Shown here: positions 1 through 11,118 of the stretch, piece by piece
How positions within the stretch are numbered: position 1 is the first letter of the stretch
Layout of the letters: each line of letters opens with the position of its first letter
Notes under the pieces: generated by a model
The model's database searches: none
Seen by the model: only the letters and a program-made list of their open reading frames with translations
Told to the model about the DNA's origin: nothing
Made by a program: the position numbers and the translations under genes
Assembly (NCBI GenBank): GCA_963920525.1
Contig: OY986438.1
Coordinates: 77,987,560-78,051,559 of the forward strand
Origin: Dichetophora obliterata
Lineage: Eukaryota; Arthropoda; Insecta; Diptera; Sciomyzidae
DNA length: 64,000 nt
Reading direction: 5' to 3'

Positions 1-2057
1 GTAAAACTCATGTATTGTGTAAGTGAGTTCACCTCATAGCTGTCAAGTGTTGTTGTATCGAATATCAGCCATTTTGCCAACTCTTCAATTAATAAATAAA
101 TATTAGCTTTGTACGCATTAAAAAATATATAAACGCTTATTTCGCCCGGTTTTCACTTAAATTAAATTGTTAAAGTGAAGTGAAGTGAAGAAAAATTAAT
201 GAAACGCAGCCAGTCGGTGAAATCGAGACTGCAGCAGCAGATGCGACTGGCGATAGGACAGCTGCCAGACCAGCATCACCCTTATCTACTATAAAAATAC
301 ATTCAGGATTCTATCCAACCATGCAAGATGCTGCCTAAAATTCACATATAACTTTTAAGCAAGACCACCCAGGTAGTGCTGCCCGTTCTGGATCGAAATA
401 TTGCTGAAGCGCTATGCAAACAAAAGGATTCCGATGGACCTCCAGGGAGGATGTTAAAGTTGCGCAAAAGAGTGACTGCTTTGGTACGAACGCATTACAA
501 CAGGACGGATGAAGCGCGTGGATATGCGGAATTGGTAGGTGTTTTTATTGAAGTTTTTTTTTATAAATTAAAAAATTTTATAATTCATATGATTTTTTGG
601 CCTTGTGACATGGTGTTCGCCATAAAGCCACCATGGAGTTGGCTGGCAACTGGAAAAGCAGTTGGTGCACGAACTCTTCAAAGTGCTAGTGCCACTCTTT
701 AAGACCTGCAACATATCTCACAATAGAAGTCACATGTACAAGTTGCTATGTAATTATACGGACATGTATTACAAGTAAGTCTGCTACCCAATCAACCATT
801 GTGTAATAATGTTTGGAGTAAGCTTACCTGCATGGAATAATGACAGCCTTTTACAAACATGCTATGAAAACACTAGTCTACGTCATAAATTTACAAGTTG
901 TGTTTTTTAAATTTGTATCAAAACATGATAAAAGTAAGCTTCTTATAATAATACTTGTAATTTTACTTTAAGTTTAATTTACAAGCGTTTTTAAAGCATG
1001 ATTGGAAAATGCTTTCAGAGGTAATAGTTTCACAACTTCTACATTATAAGAGAATTGCCTAAGCATAAAAAATTACAATTGCAAGAAAAAATAAAATTCC
1101 ATCATTAACAATTTCGATATCAGTGAACTTCAAAAATATTCTTTTAGAATTTTATAATGCTTAAAACAATTTTTAATATTTTATTAGTTACACCAATGTG
1201 CTTTAATAAATATTTATATTGAATGGCCCACATAGTTTTATTTATATTAACTTTTTTTTTTAAGGCCCATGTGCTTACCGATTGTATATTATAGATGGAT
1301 ACAGATCCTTTAAACTGCGAGCACATACGATTTCTTAAAAAACAGGTGTTAAAATATTACAATAACACATGCGCTTCCAATTACTTAATAAATGTTTTAA
1401 TACTATTTTTATAAAACTTTTCTGTCATTTTTTATAAACTGTTGTAAAAAACTTAGAATAACGCTTACTTCCAATTATTTAATAATTAAATAAAATCTGG
1501 AGCTTCTAGCATGATCTTAGCCAAATTATGACACAAAAACAACACAATCTATGGCATTAAAATAATTTTTAATTTACATTATCTAATTATAACTGGATTT
1601 TATTAAAGTAATTTGCAATAAATAACATTTAAAACATACAAATTGGTTTTTATTAGTGTATTTAGTTTTTTAAACAAGAACATTTAAAATGAAATAAACA
1701 AAAATGCATTTAATTTAAAATAGCATGAACTGGTGTTGAATCTATTCAAAGCATGATGTTTATTGGTTTAAATAGCTGTCTCTTCTCTTCTTATCAAATA
1801 GGTCAAAATAGTTTGAAAAAAATTGGAGAAAATGGACATTCCTTTCAAATATTAATACTTATTTTTATTTTTTATTCTACGTAATTTAAAAGCCCCTAGT
1901 TTTAATAAACAAATTACAAGTGTATACAGCGAGTAAGAACTAAGAACTAAAAAAATAAAATATAAAACTATTATTAATGTTCGATAAACATAACGTCCCC
2001 AACAATATATTAAATTAATGCAAGTAGAATAGGAAATAAAAATAGTAAAAGTAATAA
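1..2057. other. AT-rich gene-poor stretch
   Basis: No gene can be supported here apart from one exon-like reading frame at 361-534, described separately. A 31-codon ATG frame at 199-294 (Gln-rich, ending TAA) follows a GTGAA-repeat leader, but I have no support for its use. The rest is AT-rich with short homopolymer runs and no long open frame, consistent with intergenic or intronic DNA. Confidence 0.5.
361..534 (+). other. exon-like open frame, unrecognised
   Basis: An open frame runs from an AG-ended tract near 360 to a splice-donor-like GTAGGT at 535-540. The peptide is non-repetitive and charged, with a basic stretch (GRMLKLRKRV) followed by THYNRTDEARGYAEL, which looks more protein-like than the AT-rich shadow frames around it. 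I do not recognise the family. No upstream or downstream exon can be joined to it. It may be a genuine internal exon of a host gene lying mostly outside the window, or chance. Confidence 0.2.
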
Positions 2058-2268
2058 AGCCCAATTCTGAAAGATTTTTCCCGGGGAATCGGAAAAGGGA
2101 GATTTTAAGATAAAATTGAAAAACATTTTGGAAATTTGTAATGCCAGTTTGTTCATTAACCGGCAATATTCATTAGTGCAAACAAAAAATGTGATATCTT
2201 AATCTGCAGTCTTAAAAATAAAAACTCCCCTTTCCAATTCCTCGGGGAAAATCATTCAGAATTGGGCT
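2058..2268. mobile_element. MITE with ~50-bp terminal inverted repeats
   Basis: The two ends are inverted copies over about 47-50 bases, with some mismatches: AGCCCAATTCTGA at the left end and TCAGAATTGGGCT at the right. Each is followed inward by a C/G run and a purine-rich stretch. The element is about 211 bp with no coding capacity. No clear target duplication is visible. Its tip resembles that of the MITEs at 12931 and 40765 (AGYCCTATTCTG), so they may belong to one broad group. Confidence 0.7.
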
Positions 2269-4080
2269 GATAGTGATTCAAACTCGAAACCGTTTTGTAA
2301 ATGTGCCAAGAGGTTTCTTTTACAGTAAACAAAACATTTCAAACTATTAAATATCGTATTAGATACGATTACGCTCATATAACAACGTAGAAATTTTAGA
2401 GTACAATATTTTCAGGTTTCTATTCGATCTAGAGAGAGTTAAGTTTTTATCAAGTAAACGAAAATTGATTTGGTGAAATTTCAAAGATGTAAAATATCTT
2501 ACATCTATATATAAATAGGCGTAGGCAAAATAGTTCGGTACTATTTTCTCCTGTGTTTCTCAACCGATTTGGATAATTTTTCTTTCAAATGAATAAGAGT
2601 AGGGAAGGAGTGCACCGAATACTTTTTGTGACCTTTGACCTGAAATATGAGCATTCAAAATATAATTTCTTAAATAAATGCTAAGCAATAAGAGATGGAA
2701 GAACACGGAGTAAGAGGAAATTTTAGACATTGCTGAGATGTACATAAAATATGCCAGACATTTCTCGCTATCTCTTACAGATGCCCTACAATAAGCATAT
2801 TTTATGTAAAATGTGCAAATGTACAGATATTGGGATTGTAAAATTTCTTACAAAAAATAAATTTTGAAAAAAATACCCGTTATTTTGACATAAAATTTAT
2901 GACGATATCTCGAAAACTGTAGCTTTTCTCAGTGCAGCGTGTTTTTGTGTGAAAAATCGTTGGTTAACACTGAGCGGCAAACTGAAAATAGAATAGAGTA
3001 GTTTGTTATCTCTTTCTACGCTCATCTGAAAACGTAAGTGATTTCATATCGCAATGTAGTTGGAAAAGTCACAGTGAAAAGGTCGAATTTCGACCACTGG
3101 CGATTTCTACTACATTGTTTAAATGCATAAAAAAAGTTGTATAGAAAACGAATTACGATCTGATTAATAAAAGTACAACTATTTTTTTAATGTTGAAAGC
3201 AAATGTTTCGCAAAATACTTCAATGTAGTATTTATGTTAAATTGGACTTCAATAAGGCATTATGGGGCTATGCAAATTCTTCAGAGTTGAATTAATCTTT
3301 GATTTGGACTAGAAAAAAGTCAAGAAAAATATTTACTTCATTGGCTATATTCAGAGATAGTAATACAGAAAAGAAGTGCGACTTTTAAGAAGACACCTCA
3401 GAAATAAAGCGAATATTTTGGAACTACCTAACCCAATGTGGGATGCTGTTGTATTTATTGAGAATAAATTATGACAAAGTTACGACACAAAAACAAAAGA
3501 CCCTTTCATATAACTCATATGTCTATTGAAAACTTTAAAGCAAGATTTCTCGAAACTTTGAAATCAGACTTAAGCTGTTATCGCTTATCGACACAGATGT
3601 TACAATTTGTTAATTATTTAAATTCGAGAGAGAACTAAGCTAAAACTTAACAAATATACATATCTTCTTATATATTAATAACTTAACTAAACTATTCTAT
3701 GTATACACCAAACTTATACGACCTCCTTTTATAAATATACGATCAATGACAATTTTTTAGATTATGGCTATATCCCACATAGGCAGCGCCAAATGTAAAA
3801 AACATATTAAAACATTTTTAAAATTTTGTCATAGTTAGGCAAATTTTTCTGTAACTTAAATTGAGCATATTATAAATATTTATAGCACATGTAAGGAACT
3901 GTATACCAGAAGTTTGTTTTTAAAGGTGTTTGAAGTGCACGAGAAGCTTCACAGGGAAACGGGAATCTTATTCGAACTACGAGCAGTGCGTACTAAGAAA
4001 GACCTTTCAAAAATTGACGATGATATTTTAGGTATAACTATTTGTGTATTTGTGGAATGGCTAAACTCAAATTTTTAATT
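2269..4080. other. AT-rich non-coding stretch
   Basis: No supported gene. Around 2495-2600 there is TATATATAAATAGG followed by CTCAACCGATTTGGAT, reminiscent of the conserved 'CAATCGGTTCAGTAG' portion of the 16.6-28.6 kb repeat block, so it may be a decayed relative. Short AT-rich open frames here show no domain signal. Confidence 0.4.
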
Positions 4081-4084
4081 AATG

Positions 4085-4305
4085 CCCCTATCACCGTCTG
4101 CGAATCGAACAAAAATTAAGTCAAATTCGCCAAGTTGGTATCACCGTCGGCGAATGTTTAAATTTAATTCGATTGAAACGTCAAAAACAGACGAATGAAA
4201 AAACTTCATGGTATCACTGTTCGCGAATTTCGCAGATGCCATTCGACTTAAGCGTCAAAAACAGACGAATAAAAGTATTTGGTGACAAGCCGGCGAATGC
4301 GTTTG
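4085..4305. repeat. short diverged tandem repeat, ~71 bp unit
   Basis: A motif like TATCACCGTCGGCGAAT recurs at about 4090, 4139, 4211 and 4281. The last spacings are about 71 bp, and the longer shared text includes CGTCAAAAACAGACGAAT at two positions. The GC-rich CGGCGAAT core stands out against AT-rich surroundings. Confidence 0.6.
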
Positions 4306-4470
4306 ATTTCTTTTTATTTTGCACATAAAAATGGAAAATTATAGAAAAAGGTAAGTAAATTGCATTGTTTGTATTTTTGTGGTTTTTTTTTATTTTAAAA
4401 CATTTGTTATTTATTGTTTTTTGTTTTTTATTAAACATTGAAGCCATGTGCAATATATTTTAAGTAAAGA

Positions 4471-6749
4471 CTTCTAGAAGATCTCTCTGAAGTTGGTCTT
4501 TTTATTGTCAATTCGGAGGAACCAACTCGCTTCGGTAGCAATGTAACTCCTAGTCTGCTGGATTTTTTTGTTGTATCTGATATATCATCGGTTCTACTAT
4601 TTGATCAGATATCCTTTATCTCTGATCATGACCTTATTTTTTGCACGTTGGATATACATCTCACGCCCGTTGTTTTGGTTAATACTTTTACGTATCGATA
4701 CTATAAATCGATTGACTCTGAATCTCTATTTTCCGATTTATCTCGCAAAAATTGGTTTGACTGTTGGCTTTTAAGTACAGTTGACGATAAATTAAACTGC
4801 TTCATTAACAAAGTAACTAACTTATATGATAGTCACGTGCCTTTACGTTCATCCGGAATCACGAATAGATCCTGCCCGTGGTTCACAAACTCTATTAAAC
4901 AGGCTTTGAAAAAAACGGCATAAGGCCTATACTATTTGGAAAAGAAATCCTACAGATTCACACAGGGAGGACTTTAGAAGAGCAAGAAACGAAGCTTCAT
5001 CGGCAGTGAAACTGTCCAAAAAACGATTCTTTTCATCAAGGCTAAGTTTGTCACAACCTGCAAAGAAACTCTGGAATAACTTAAAGGCGATCGGAATAGG
5101 ATATAAGAACAAAATTGCAGGGTGTCAATTAGATCCAGATGCTCTAAATTCGTTCTTTGCAGCCAGCCCCGATGGCCAAATCTCTTATCCGTCTATTAAT
5201 CCGAATAACGCTAATATGTTTCAGAAGTTTGAGTTCACTGCAGTTGATGAATCTGATGTTGTAAGGTGTATCTTAAAGATTAAATCGAATGCTGTCGGTG
5301 AAGATGGAATAGATATTAGGTTTATTAAACTCATACTTCCTTACGTTATTAGTTCCCTTGTGCACATTCTTAATCACTGTCTAACAAGTTCTACATTCCC
5401 TTCCATCTGGAAAGTCGCGACAATAATTCCAATAGGAAAAAAAACTACAGCTGCCATCCCTAGTGATTTTCGACCCATAAGTGTGCTATCCTCAATTTCA
5501 AAAGTTCTTGAATCTCTAATGGCGGAACAAATTTCTAAATATCTCCATGAACAGAATTTACTCTCTCCCTTGCAGTCTGGACTTCGTCCTGGACATAGCT
5601 GTTCTACCGCAGTCTTAAAAATTCTGGATGATATAAGAACTCCGTTTGACAGGGGACAGCTCACTTTGGTTTGTTTGTTGAATTTCTCCAAAGCGTTCGA
5701 TAGTGGCAGTCACTTCTTGCTATGCAGGAAGTTAAAAATGTTCTTCAACTTTTCAGATACTGCTGTAAAACTACTGAAAAGTTACTTAGAAGGGAGGACT
5801 CAGAGAGTTAAAATAGGGAATAGGGTATTTTCAGGGATTAGGCGAATTAGTAGTGGAGTACCCCAAGGATCAGTACTTGGGCCGCTATTCTTTACAATGT
5901 TCTTAAACGACATATTTTCGGTCTGCAAAAATGTCTCAATGCATGCGTACGCAGATGACTTGCAACTGTATCTTTCCCGACCTTCAGGTCTCATTGAAGA
6001 TTTATGTGCCAGAGTATGACCTGCTAGAAATCGCCAAATGGGCCAGTGAAAACAACCTCTGCTTAAACTCCAAAAAATCTCACGTGTTACCTGTTATGAA
6101 ATATAGATACCCATTTACTGAATTGCCTCATATCTTCCTTAATGGAACTAAACTTAGCCTTGTTAGCAAAGTAACTAATCTCGGTTTTATTATGAATTCT
6201 TCACTTACGTGCGAAGACCATATCAACAGTGTGGTAAGTAAAGTTTATTATTTCTTACGTAACCTAAGAAAAACTGCAAAATTTATTCCAACTGAAACGA
6301 GAAGAAGACTGATAGTACAATTAGTCGTGCCCATTATAACCTACTCTGAAGTTGTATATAGCAAGCTCGATTCGAGGTCATCACATAAGCTATTAGTGGC
6401 ATATAACAACGCAGCTCGATATGTTTACGGTATCCGAAGGTTTGATCATATATCAACACACAGTAATCGCGTTCTTGGCTGCGGTATTATAAGTTTTCTC
6501 AATGCAAGAAACTGTATTTTCCTTCATCGACTTATATATTCAAAAAGTCCGTACTATCTATTTGAAAAACTTGAATTCTGCAGGTCCGCCAGAAGCCTTT
6601 TTTTCCTAGTTCCCCCCTTCAAATACAGTGAATCTAGTAGACTGTTTTTCATTAGTGCAATTAGATTTTGGAATACCCTTCCAAGTAGTATTAAACGCAT
6701 TAGCAACAAAACAACCTTTAAGCGCCTCATCTATAACTATTTCTCCTAA
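4471..6749 (+). pseudogene. broken ORF2: endonuclease end and reverse transcriptase
   Basis: Three reading frames must be joined: 4471-4923, 5006-6019 and about 6010-6749. The first contains the end of an APE-type endonuclease (SDHD near 4622). The second carries reverse transcriptase blocks FRPISVLSSISKVLE, LNFSKAFDS, GVPQGSVLGP and the catalytic YADD near 5950. The third carries the thumb and C-terminal part, ending in a typical WNTLP segment. A frameshift near 4915 and another near 6010 break the protein, and D has become N in LNFSKAFD (family consensus LDFSKAFD). The copy cannot encode an intact protein. The family copies its own RNA into target-primed DNA. Confidence 0.85.
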
Positions 6750-7003
6750 CTATTTTTTTTCAAACTTTCTCATTATTTATTTCTTACATATACTCTATAC
6801 TTTAACTTCTAACTTAACCGTCTAACTTTAATTTCTCACAATAAATATACTTAAATCATTTAACTTAAAATTTTATCTAGCACTAAGTTTTCCTATGAAT
6901 CTGTTGTTATTTATTTAAATTGTTACTTTGAGTTTCTGTTGTAAATTATTGTATTGTTGCATTTAAAAGAATCAATCTTATATGCTAATATTTTTATCAA
7001 TAA

Positions 7004-7019
7004 ACACTAAACACTAAAG
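7004..7019. repeat. target site duplication, left copy
   Basis: ACACTAAACACTAAAG is repeated exactly at 10719-10734. The two copies flank the LINE at 7020-10718 and are the target duplication made on its insertion into the 3' tail of the upstream LINE. Confidence 0.85.
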
Positions 7020-10000
7020 TTAATGTTAATGTTGTGTGGTGGAGATGCGTACTGCGACCTAAATGAGATCTATTGTACCTCCTTCTCAAAGCTCCGCTGG
7101 GTTTGCGGATTACAGAATTTCATCCAGCCATATTTCTCTAATGAATTTGAGAATATTCTTAGGTTCAAGGGATGAAACCTGCTCTAGACTCAGCTCATAA
7201 TTCCCCAGTGCTAGTTTACGTCTGCGAGCCACGGCGTCGCAGTTTGTAAGTAGGTGTATTGGAGTCTCCTCTGCTTCTTCACAGAAACGGCAGTTACTAT
7301 CGGTCTCTATGCCCAATTTCATCAGGTGGTATTTGAGTTTACAGTGTCCTGTAAGGAACCCCGTTAGAATCCTAAGATTCGGTTTGCCTAAGGTTATGCA
7401 CAATTTTGCTCTCCGAGTGTTAAAATCTCTGAGGAGCAATTTGGATTGTCTTAGCTTTGGGAGGCTTTTCCAAGGGTTTGAACGTTTATGCCTCTCCTCC
7501 CTTCTTAGTTCTTCTTTTATAGAATGTGTGCCCAATCCGCAGAATGATTCTGGCCCTATAAATTTTGTGGCTGCACCCTGTCGCGCTAGATCATCGGCTT
7601 CTTCGTTACCCTGTATTCCTTTGTGTCCTGGGACCCAAAGTATAGTAACAGTGTTATTCTTGCCTAGTTCGTTGAGTTTTGTTAGGCATTCCCATGTTAT
7701 TCTCGATGATATCTCATAGGAAACTAATGCTTTGATTGCTGCTTGGCTGTCTGACATCACAACTATATCCTGACCTTTGTATTTGCGGTCCAGATTGAAT
7801 TGTGCACACAGCTGTATTGCTAGGATTTCCGCTTGGAAGATACTGGGTGTTGTCCCCATAGGTTCAAAGTGCTTGGTTCTTGGCCCGTACACCCCTGCGC
7901 CTATACCTTCCAATGTCTTGGACCCATCTGTATACCATGCTATACTGTGTGGTTTCTTGACTTGCGATATCATCTCGCTGTCCCACTCTGTCTTGGTACT
8001 AAGCTTAATTCCGAAGTGTTTTTCGAAGTTATACCTTTTTACTATATCGTCTCTTGGTAGATCGATGTAGGGAGTGTGCTTTGCAATATCCTCCTTCTCT
8101 CTACTGCTGATAGTTTTACCTAAACCTGTCCCCTCTTTTGCAATGCACAACAGAGTTCGCTTGGCTACTCCCTCTATGACAAGGTGTAAGGGTGTTAGTT
8201 CCAGAATTACTTCTAGTGCTGCTGTAGGGCATGTCCTCATGGCCCCTGTGATGCATACACAGGCCAGTCTCTGCACCTTTGTTAGCATATTCCTCATTGT
8301 GGTTAGCTTGGTTCTCTCAGCCCATGCTATTGCACCATAGGTGAGGATGGGTCTCACCATCATGGTAATCCAGCGGAGAATTGTTGGGTTACAACCCCAG
8401 CTTTTCCCCGCCAGGCTCCTACATACCATGAGTGCGCGCGTTGCTTTGTTTATAGTTACCTCTGCATGTCTTCTCCAGAGAAGCTTTGAATCAAGTGTAA
8501 GTCCCAGATACTTTACTTCTCCTTTGAAGGGAATTTCAGTGCCATCCATTCTAATTGTTCGGAGGTTTGGCAGGCTTCTTTTGTTAGTAAAAGGTACTAT
8601 GGTGGTTTTCGCTGGGTTGATACTTAATCCCACTGTGTTGCACCACTCCTTTGTTACTGACAGTCCTCTCTGTATCAGGTTACAGAGTGTATCCTCGAAC
8701 TTCCCTCTCGCTATTAAGGCGATGTCGTCTGCGTAACCCTGACATTTTATGCCATTCTCGGTTAGCATCGTTAATAATTCGTCCACAACAAGACTCCACA
8801 GCAGTGGAGAAAGGACTCCGCCTTGTGGGCAGCCTTTTGTTGTTTTGATTCTTATAGTGGTGTTTCCCACTTTTGTTTCTGCAGTTCTAGTGCTAAGCAT
8901 TTGGCATATCCATCTGCTGAGCATATCATTTACTCCTTTTTTGTGTAAAGACTTCTTTACAGCCTCGTGAGAAGAATTATCAAAGGCTCCCTCTATGTCT
9001 AGAAAGGCACAGAGTACGGTTTCTTTGTTTTTGAAAGCTGACTGGATGTTGCTTGCCAACTGGTATAGAGCAGATTCTGTAGACCTGCCCGCCCTATACG
9101 CGTGGTGACAGGGGTGCATTGGTGCCTTCTCCAGAATCTCAGTTCTTATATAGTTATCTATTACCTTTTCCATTGTTTTAAGTACAAATGAGGTAAGGCT
9201 AATGGGTCTAAACGACTTTGGTAGCGTGTAGTCTATTTTCCCTACTTTTGGTATGAAGGTGACTATCGCCCTTCTCCATTTCCTTGGGATATAGCCCAGC
9301 ACAAGGCTGCTTCTAGTTATTTTGACTAGATGAGGCAATATAGTTTCTGCACCTTTTTGTAGAAGTGCAGGCAAGATGCCGTCTACACCTGCTGATTTGA
9401 ATGGTTGAAAGGTTCTGAGTGCCCAATCTAGACGAGCCTTAGTACAAATGCTCGTTGCAAGTTTCCATTCTTCTTGATTTGGAGTAATCTGCCTGTCTGC
9501 TGTCTCATACTCAGTTACCGGTGTACTGCCCGGGAAATGAGTTTCTAGAAGGTGACTGGCTCGTTGCTCTTCTCTAAGCGTATAGCTTCCGTCTGGCAAT
9601 AGAAGTGACATTCTTGTCTCCACTCTGCCTTTAGCCATTGCTTTGTGTATCCTGGCTGCTGCTGGCGTGGAAGAAATGTCTTCACAGAAGGTTCTAAAGC
9701 TCTGTCTTTTGGCTTTCCTGATTTCTTTATTATACTCCGTCAGAGTCGCCGTGTAGTTGTACCATTCTCCGTTGCGCTTTGCGGCATTAAAGCTGCATCG
9801 CACCTTCTTCCGGAGTCTGCTCAGCTCAGCGCTCCACCAAGGAGTATGTTTTGTTCTTGCCTTGTGCCCTGTTGGACAGCTAGATTCGTAGGCATTATGA
9901 ACTGCATTGTTTACTTGCTCTACATAGCATTCAAGTTCTAGGATGTTACTAATTCTACTCCTAGCTTTTACGTTCTGTAGGTTTTCTTTCAGGTTGTTGG

Positions 10001-10718
10001 TGTATGTGTCCCAACTGGTATTTCTTGGGTTTCTTTTGGGTTCTGTCTCTTGACATTTCGCCCCAAATCTAAACTCTATTATTCTATGGTCAGACATTGA
10101 AGGTTCCATTGATACCCTCCATTCCCTAATCATATCCCCCACATCTGGGCTTCCTATGGTGAGATCTAAGACCTCTTCTCTAGCCCTAGTTACAAAGGTA
10201 GGTGTTACCCCCACATTAAAAAAGTCTAGATTACTACTTAAAAGAAATTCTAAAAGGTACTCACCTCTGGTGTTGACGTCGGTGCTTCCCCAAATTGTGT
10301 GGTGCGCGTTGGCGTCACAGCCGATGATTAGTGGAAGGTGCTCTTTCCTGCAATGCTCCACGAGTCTTTTTATCTCCGCTGAGGGAATGTTGAGATCGTC
10401 CCCAGGAAAGTACGCGGATGCGATCACTATGGCGCGGTGCTTGCCATCAGTTTCGATGTGAGTCTCGATAACTGAAAGGTCCCGCGTCATAAATTCTGAA
10501 AGACAAATATAATTAATATTTTTCTGCATTAGAATACATGCTCTGGGATTGATTGTTCTCTGGTCCCAAGTTACCTGACCCTCTTTGCAGTAGAGGCCAC
10601 TGACTTTTCCCCTGTAGCACCAGGGTTCTTGGATCAGCACGAAGCCCAGTTGTTCTGTGGTAAACCTCCGAGCAATAACTGCCGAAGCAGCTTTTGCATG
10701 GTGGAGGTTTACCTGGGC
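7020..10718 (-). mobile_element. LOA/I-group LINE with RNase H, 5'-truncated, recent
   Basis: The element is bounded by an exact 16-bp duplication. On the minus strand it begins at 10718 inside the start of the endonuclease coding region and ends at 7020 in a short repeated tail (TTAATGTTAATGTT on the plus strand). ORF1 is lost to 5' truncation. The long uninterrupted reading frame and the perfect target duplication indicate a recent insertion. Assignment to the LOA/I/R1-like group rests on the endonuclease-RT-RNase H order and on the C-terminal CRFCEEAEET...HLLTNC cysteine-histidine motif, without a tree. Confidence 0.9.
7110..10718 (-). CDS. LINE ORF2 polyprotein: endonuclease, RT, RNase H
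   Basis: One frame is open for about 1,201 codons without a stop. It has no ATG at its start because the insertion is truncated: the first residues (QVNLHHAKAA) are already the beginning of the APE-type endonuclease. Endonuclease residues are visible at IQEPW, DANAHHTIWGS and SDHRIIE. The reverse transcriptase has FRPISLTSFVLKTMEK, FLDIEGAFDN, GCPQGGVLSPLLW and the catalytic GYADDIALI. The RNase H domain has its acidic residues in AWYTDGS, QAEILAI, MSDSQAA and GNEEADDLA. A CX2C-type zinc motif (CRFCEE) follows near the C-terminus. The product nicks DNA and reverse-transcribes its RNA on the target. All catalytic motifs look intact, but translation would need an outside start codon. Confidence 0.9.
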   Translation of the reverse strand, partial: AQVNLHHAKAASAVIARRFTTEQLGFVLIQEPWCYRGKVSGLYCKEGQVTWDQRTINPRACILMQKNINYICLSEFMTRDLSVIETHIETDGKHRAIVIASAYFPGDDLNIPSAEIKRLVEHCRKEHLPLIIGCDANAHHTIWGSTDVNTRGEYLLEFLLSSNLDFFNVGVTPTFVTRAREEVLDLTIGSPDVGDMIREWRVSMEPSMSDHRIIEFRFGAKCQETEPKRNPRNTSWDTYTNNLKENLQNVKARSRISNILELECYVEQVNNAVHNAYESSCPTGHKARTKHTPWWSAELSRLRKKVRCSFNAAKRNGEWYNYTATLTEYNKEIRKAKRQSFRTFCEDISSTPAAARIHKAMAKGRVETRMSLLLPDGSYTLREEQRASHLLETHFPGSTPVTEYETADRQITPNQEEWKLATSICTKARLDWALRTFQPFKSAGVDGILPALLQKGAETILPHLVKITRSSLVLGYIPRKWRRAIVTFIPKVGKIDYTLPKSFRPISLTSFVLKTMEKVIDNYIRTEILEKAPMHPCHHAYRAGRSTESALYQLASNIQSAFKNKETVLCAFLDIEGAFDNSSHEAVKKSLHKKGVNDMLSRWICQMLSTRTAETKVGNTTIRIKTTKGCPQGGVLSPLLWSLVVDELLTMLTENGIKCQGYADDIALIARGKFEDTLCNLIQRGLSVTKEWCNTVGLSINPAKTTIVPFTNKRSLPNLRTIRMDGTEIPFKGEVKYLGLTLDSKLLWRRHAEVTINKATRALMVCRSLAGKSWGCNPTILRWITMMVRPILTYGAIAWAERTKLTTMRNMLTKVQRLACVCITGAMRTCPTAALEVILELTPLHLVIEGVAKRTLLCIAKEGTGLGKTISSREKEDIAKHTPYIDLPRDDIVKRYNFEKHFGIKLSTKTEWDSEMISQVKKPHSIAWYTDGSKTLEGIGAGVYGPRTKHFEPMGTTPSIFQAEILAIQLCAQFNLDRKYKGQDIVVMSDSQAAIKALVSYEISSRITWECLTKLNELGKNNTVTILWVPGHKGIQGNEEADDLARQGAATKFIGPESFCGLGTHSIKEELRREERHKRSNPWKSLPKLRQSKLLLRDFNTRRAKLCITLGKPNLRILTGFLTGHCKLKYHLMKLGIETDSNCRFCEEAEETPIHLLTNCDAVARRRKLALGNYELSLEQVSSLEPKNILKFIREIWLDEIL

Positions 10719-10734
10719 ACACTAAACACTAAAG
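10719..10734. repeat. target site duplication, right copy
   Basis: Exact copy of 7004-7019; see that entry. It borders the truncated 5' end of the minus-strand LINE. Confidence 0.85.
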
Positions 10735-11118
10735 ATTGCTGCGTTGCTTCTTACAGCCCTAATAATAGTAGGGCAAAGAAATAATAATAAAATGTAAATA
10801 GAATGAATAATGTGTTTGATTTCATGCTCTGCAAGCACATTAATGTTTGCCTTATTTTGTTGAAGAAACCGAAATCAATATAATTGAATTTTTAAACAAT
10901 ACGGTTGACCGGGTCAAATGACCGGGGTTGGTACGTTTAGTGTTAAAATGCTCTACAAACAATAACAACTTGTTTTAATAAAGCACTTCATTATTAAATT
11001 TAAGAATCCCAAAAATATATCTAAGAACACCCTTGCAATTTTCCGCATTTGGACTCACAAATAGTCCTTCGTACTTCTTAAAGTACTGAAAGGATTTTAT
11101 TTGCTAATATATTATTTA
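10735..11118. other. non-coding; first copy of a ~166-bp direct repeat
   Basis: No gene. From about 11035 to 11118 the sequence matches 12710-12796 (GCAATTTTCYGCATTTGGA, then AAAGTACT). In this first copy the match is cut by the element starting at 11119 and resumes after it at 12629 with AAAAGATCACATT. It is therefore one repeat unit split by the insertion. ACCGGGTCAAATGACCGG near 10906 is a short GC-rich near-palindrome. Confidence 0.55.

Larger units (their letters stand above)
4471..7019 (+). mobile_element. 5'-truncated LINE, CR1/Jockey-like, no RNase H
   Basis: The similarity starts abruptly at 4471, inside the end of the endonuclease domain, so the 5' part (ORF1 and most of the endonuclease) is missing, as is usual for LINEs. 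Reverse transcriptase follows and the protein ends at 6749. An AT-rich 3' UTR ends in a short repeated tail containing ACACTAAACACTAAAG at 7004-7019. That tail was the target of a second LINE, and its duplicate lies at 10719-10734. The absence of an RNase H domain and the C-terminal WNTLPSSIK motif fit the CR1/Jockey group. The clade is inferred. Confidence 0.85.

Noticed and set aside
7309..10461. Several plus-strand frames of 65-136 codons
   Set aside because: All lie opposite the 1,201-codon LINE ORF2 and are shadows of it.
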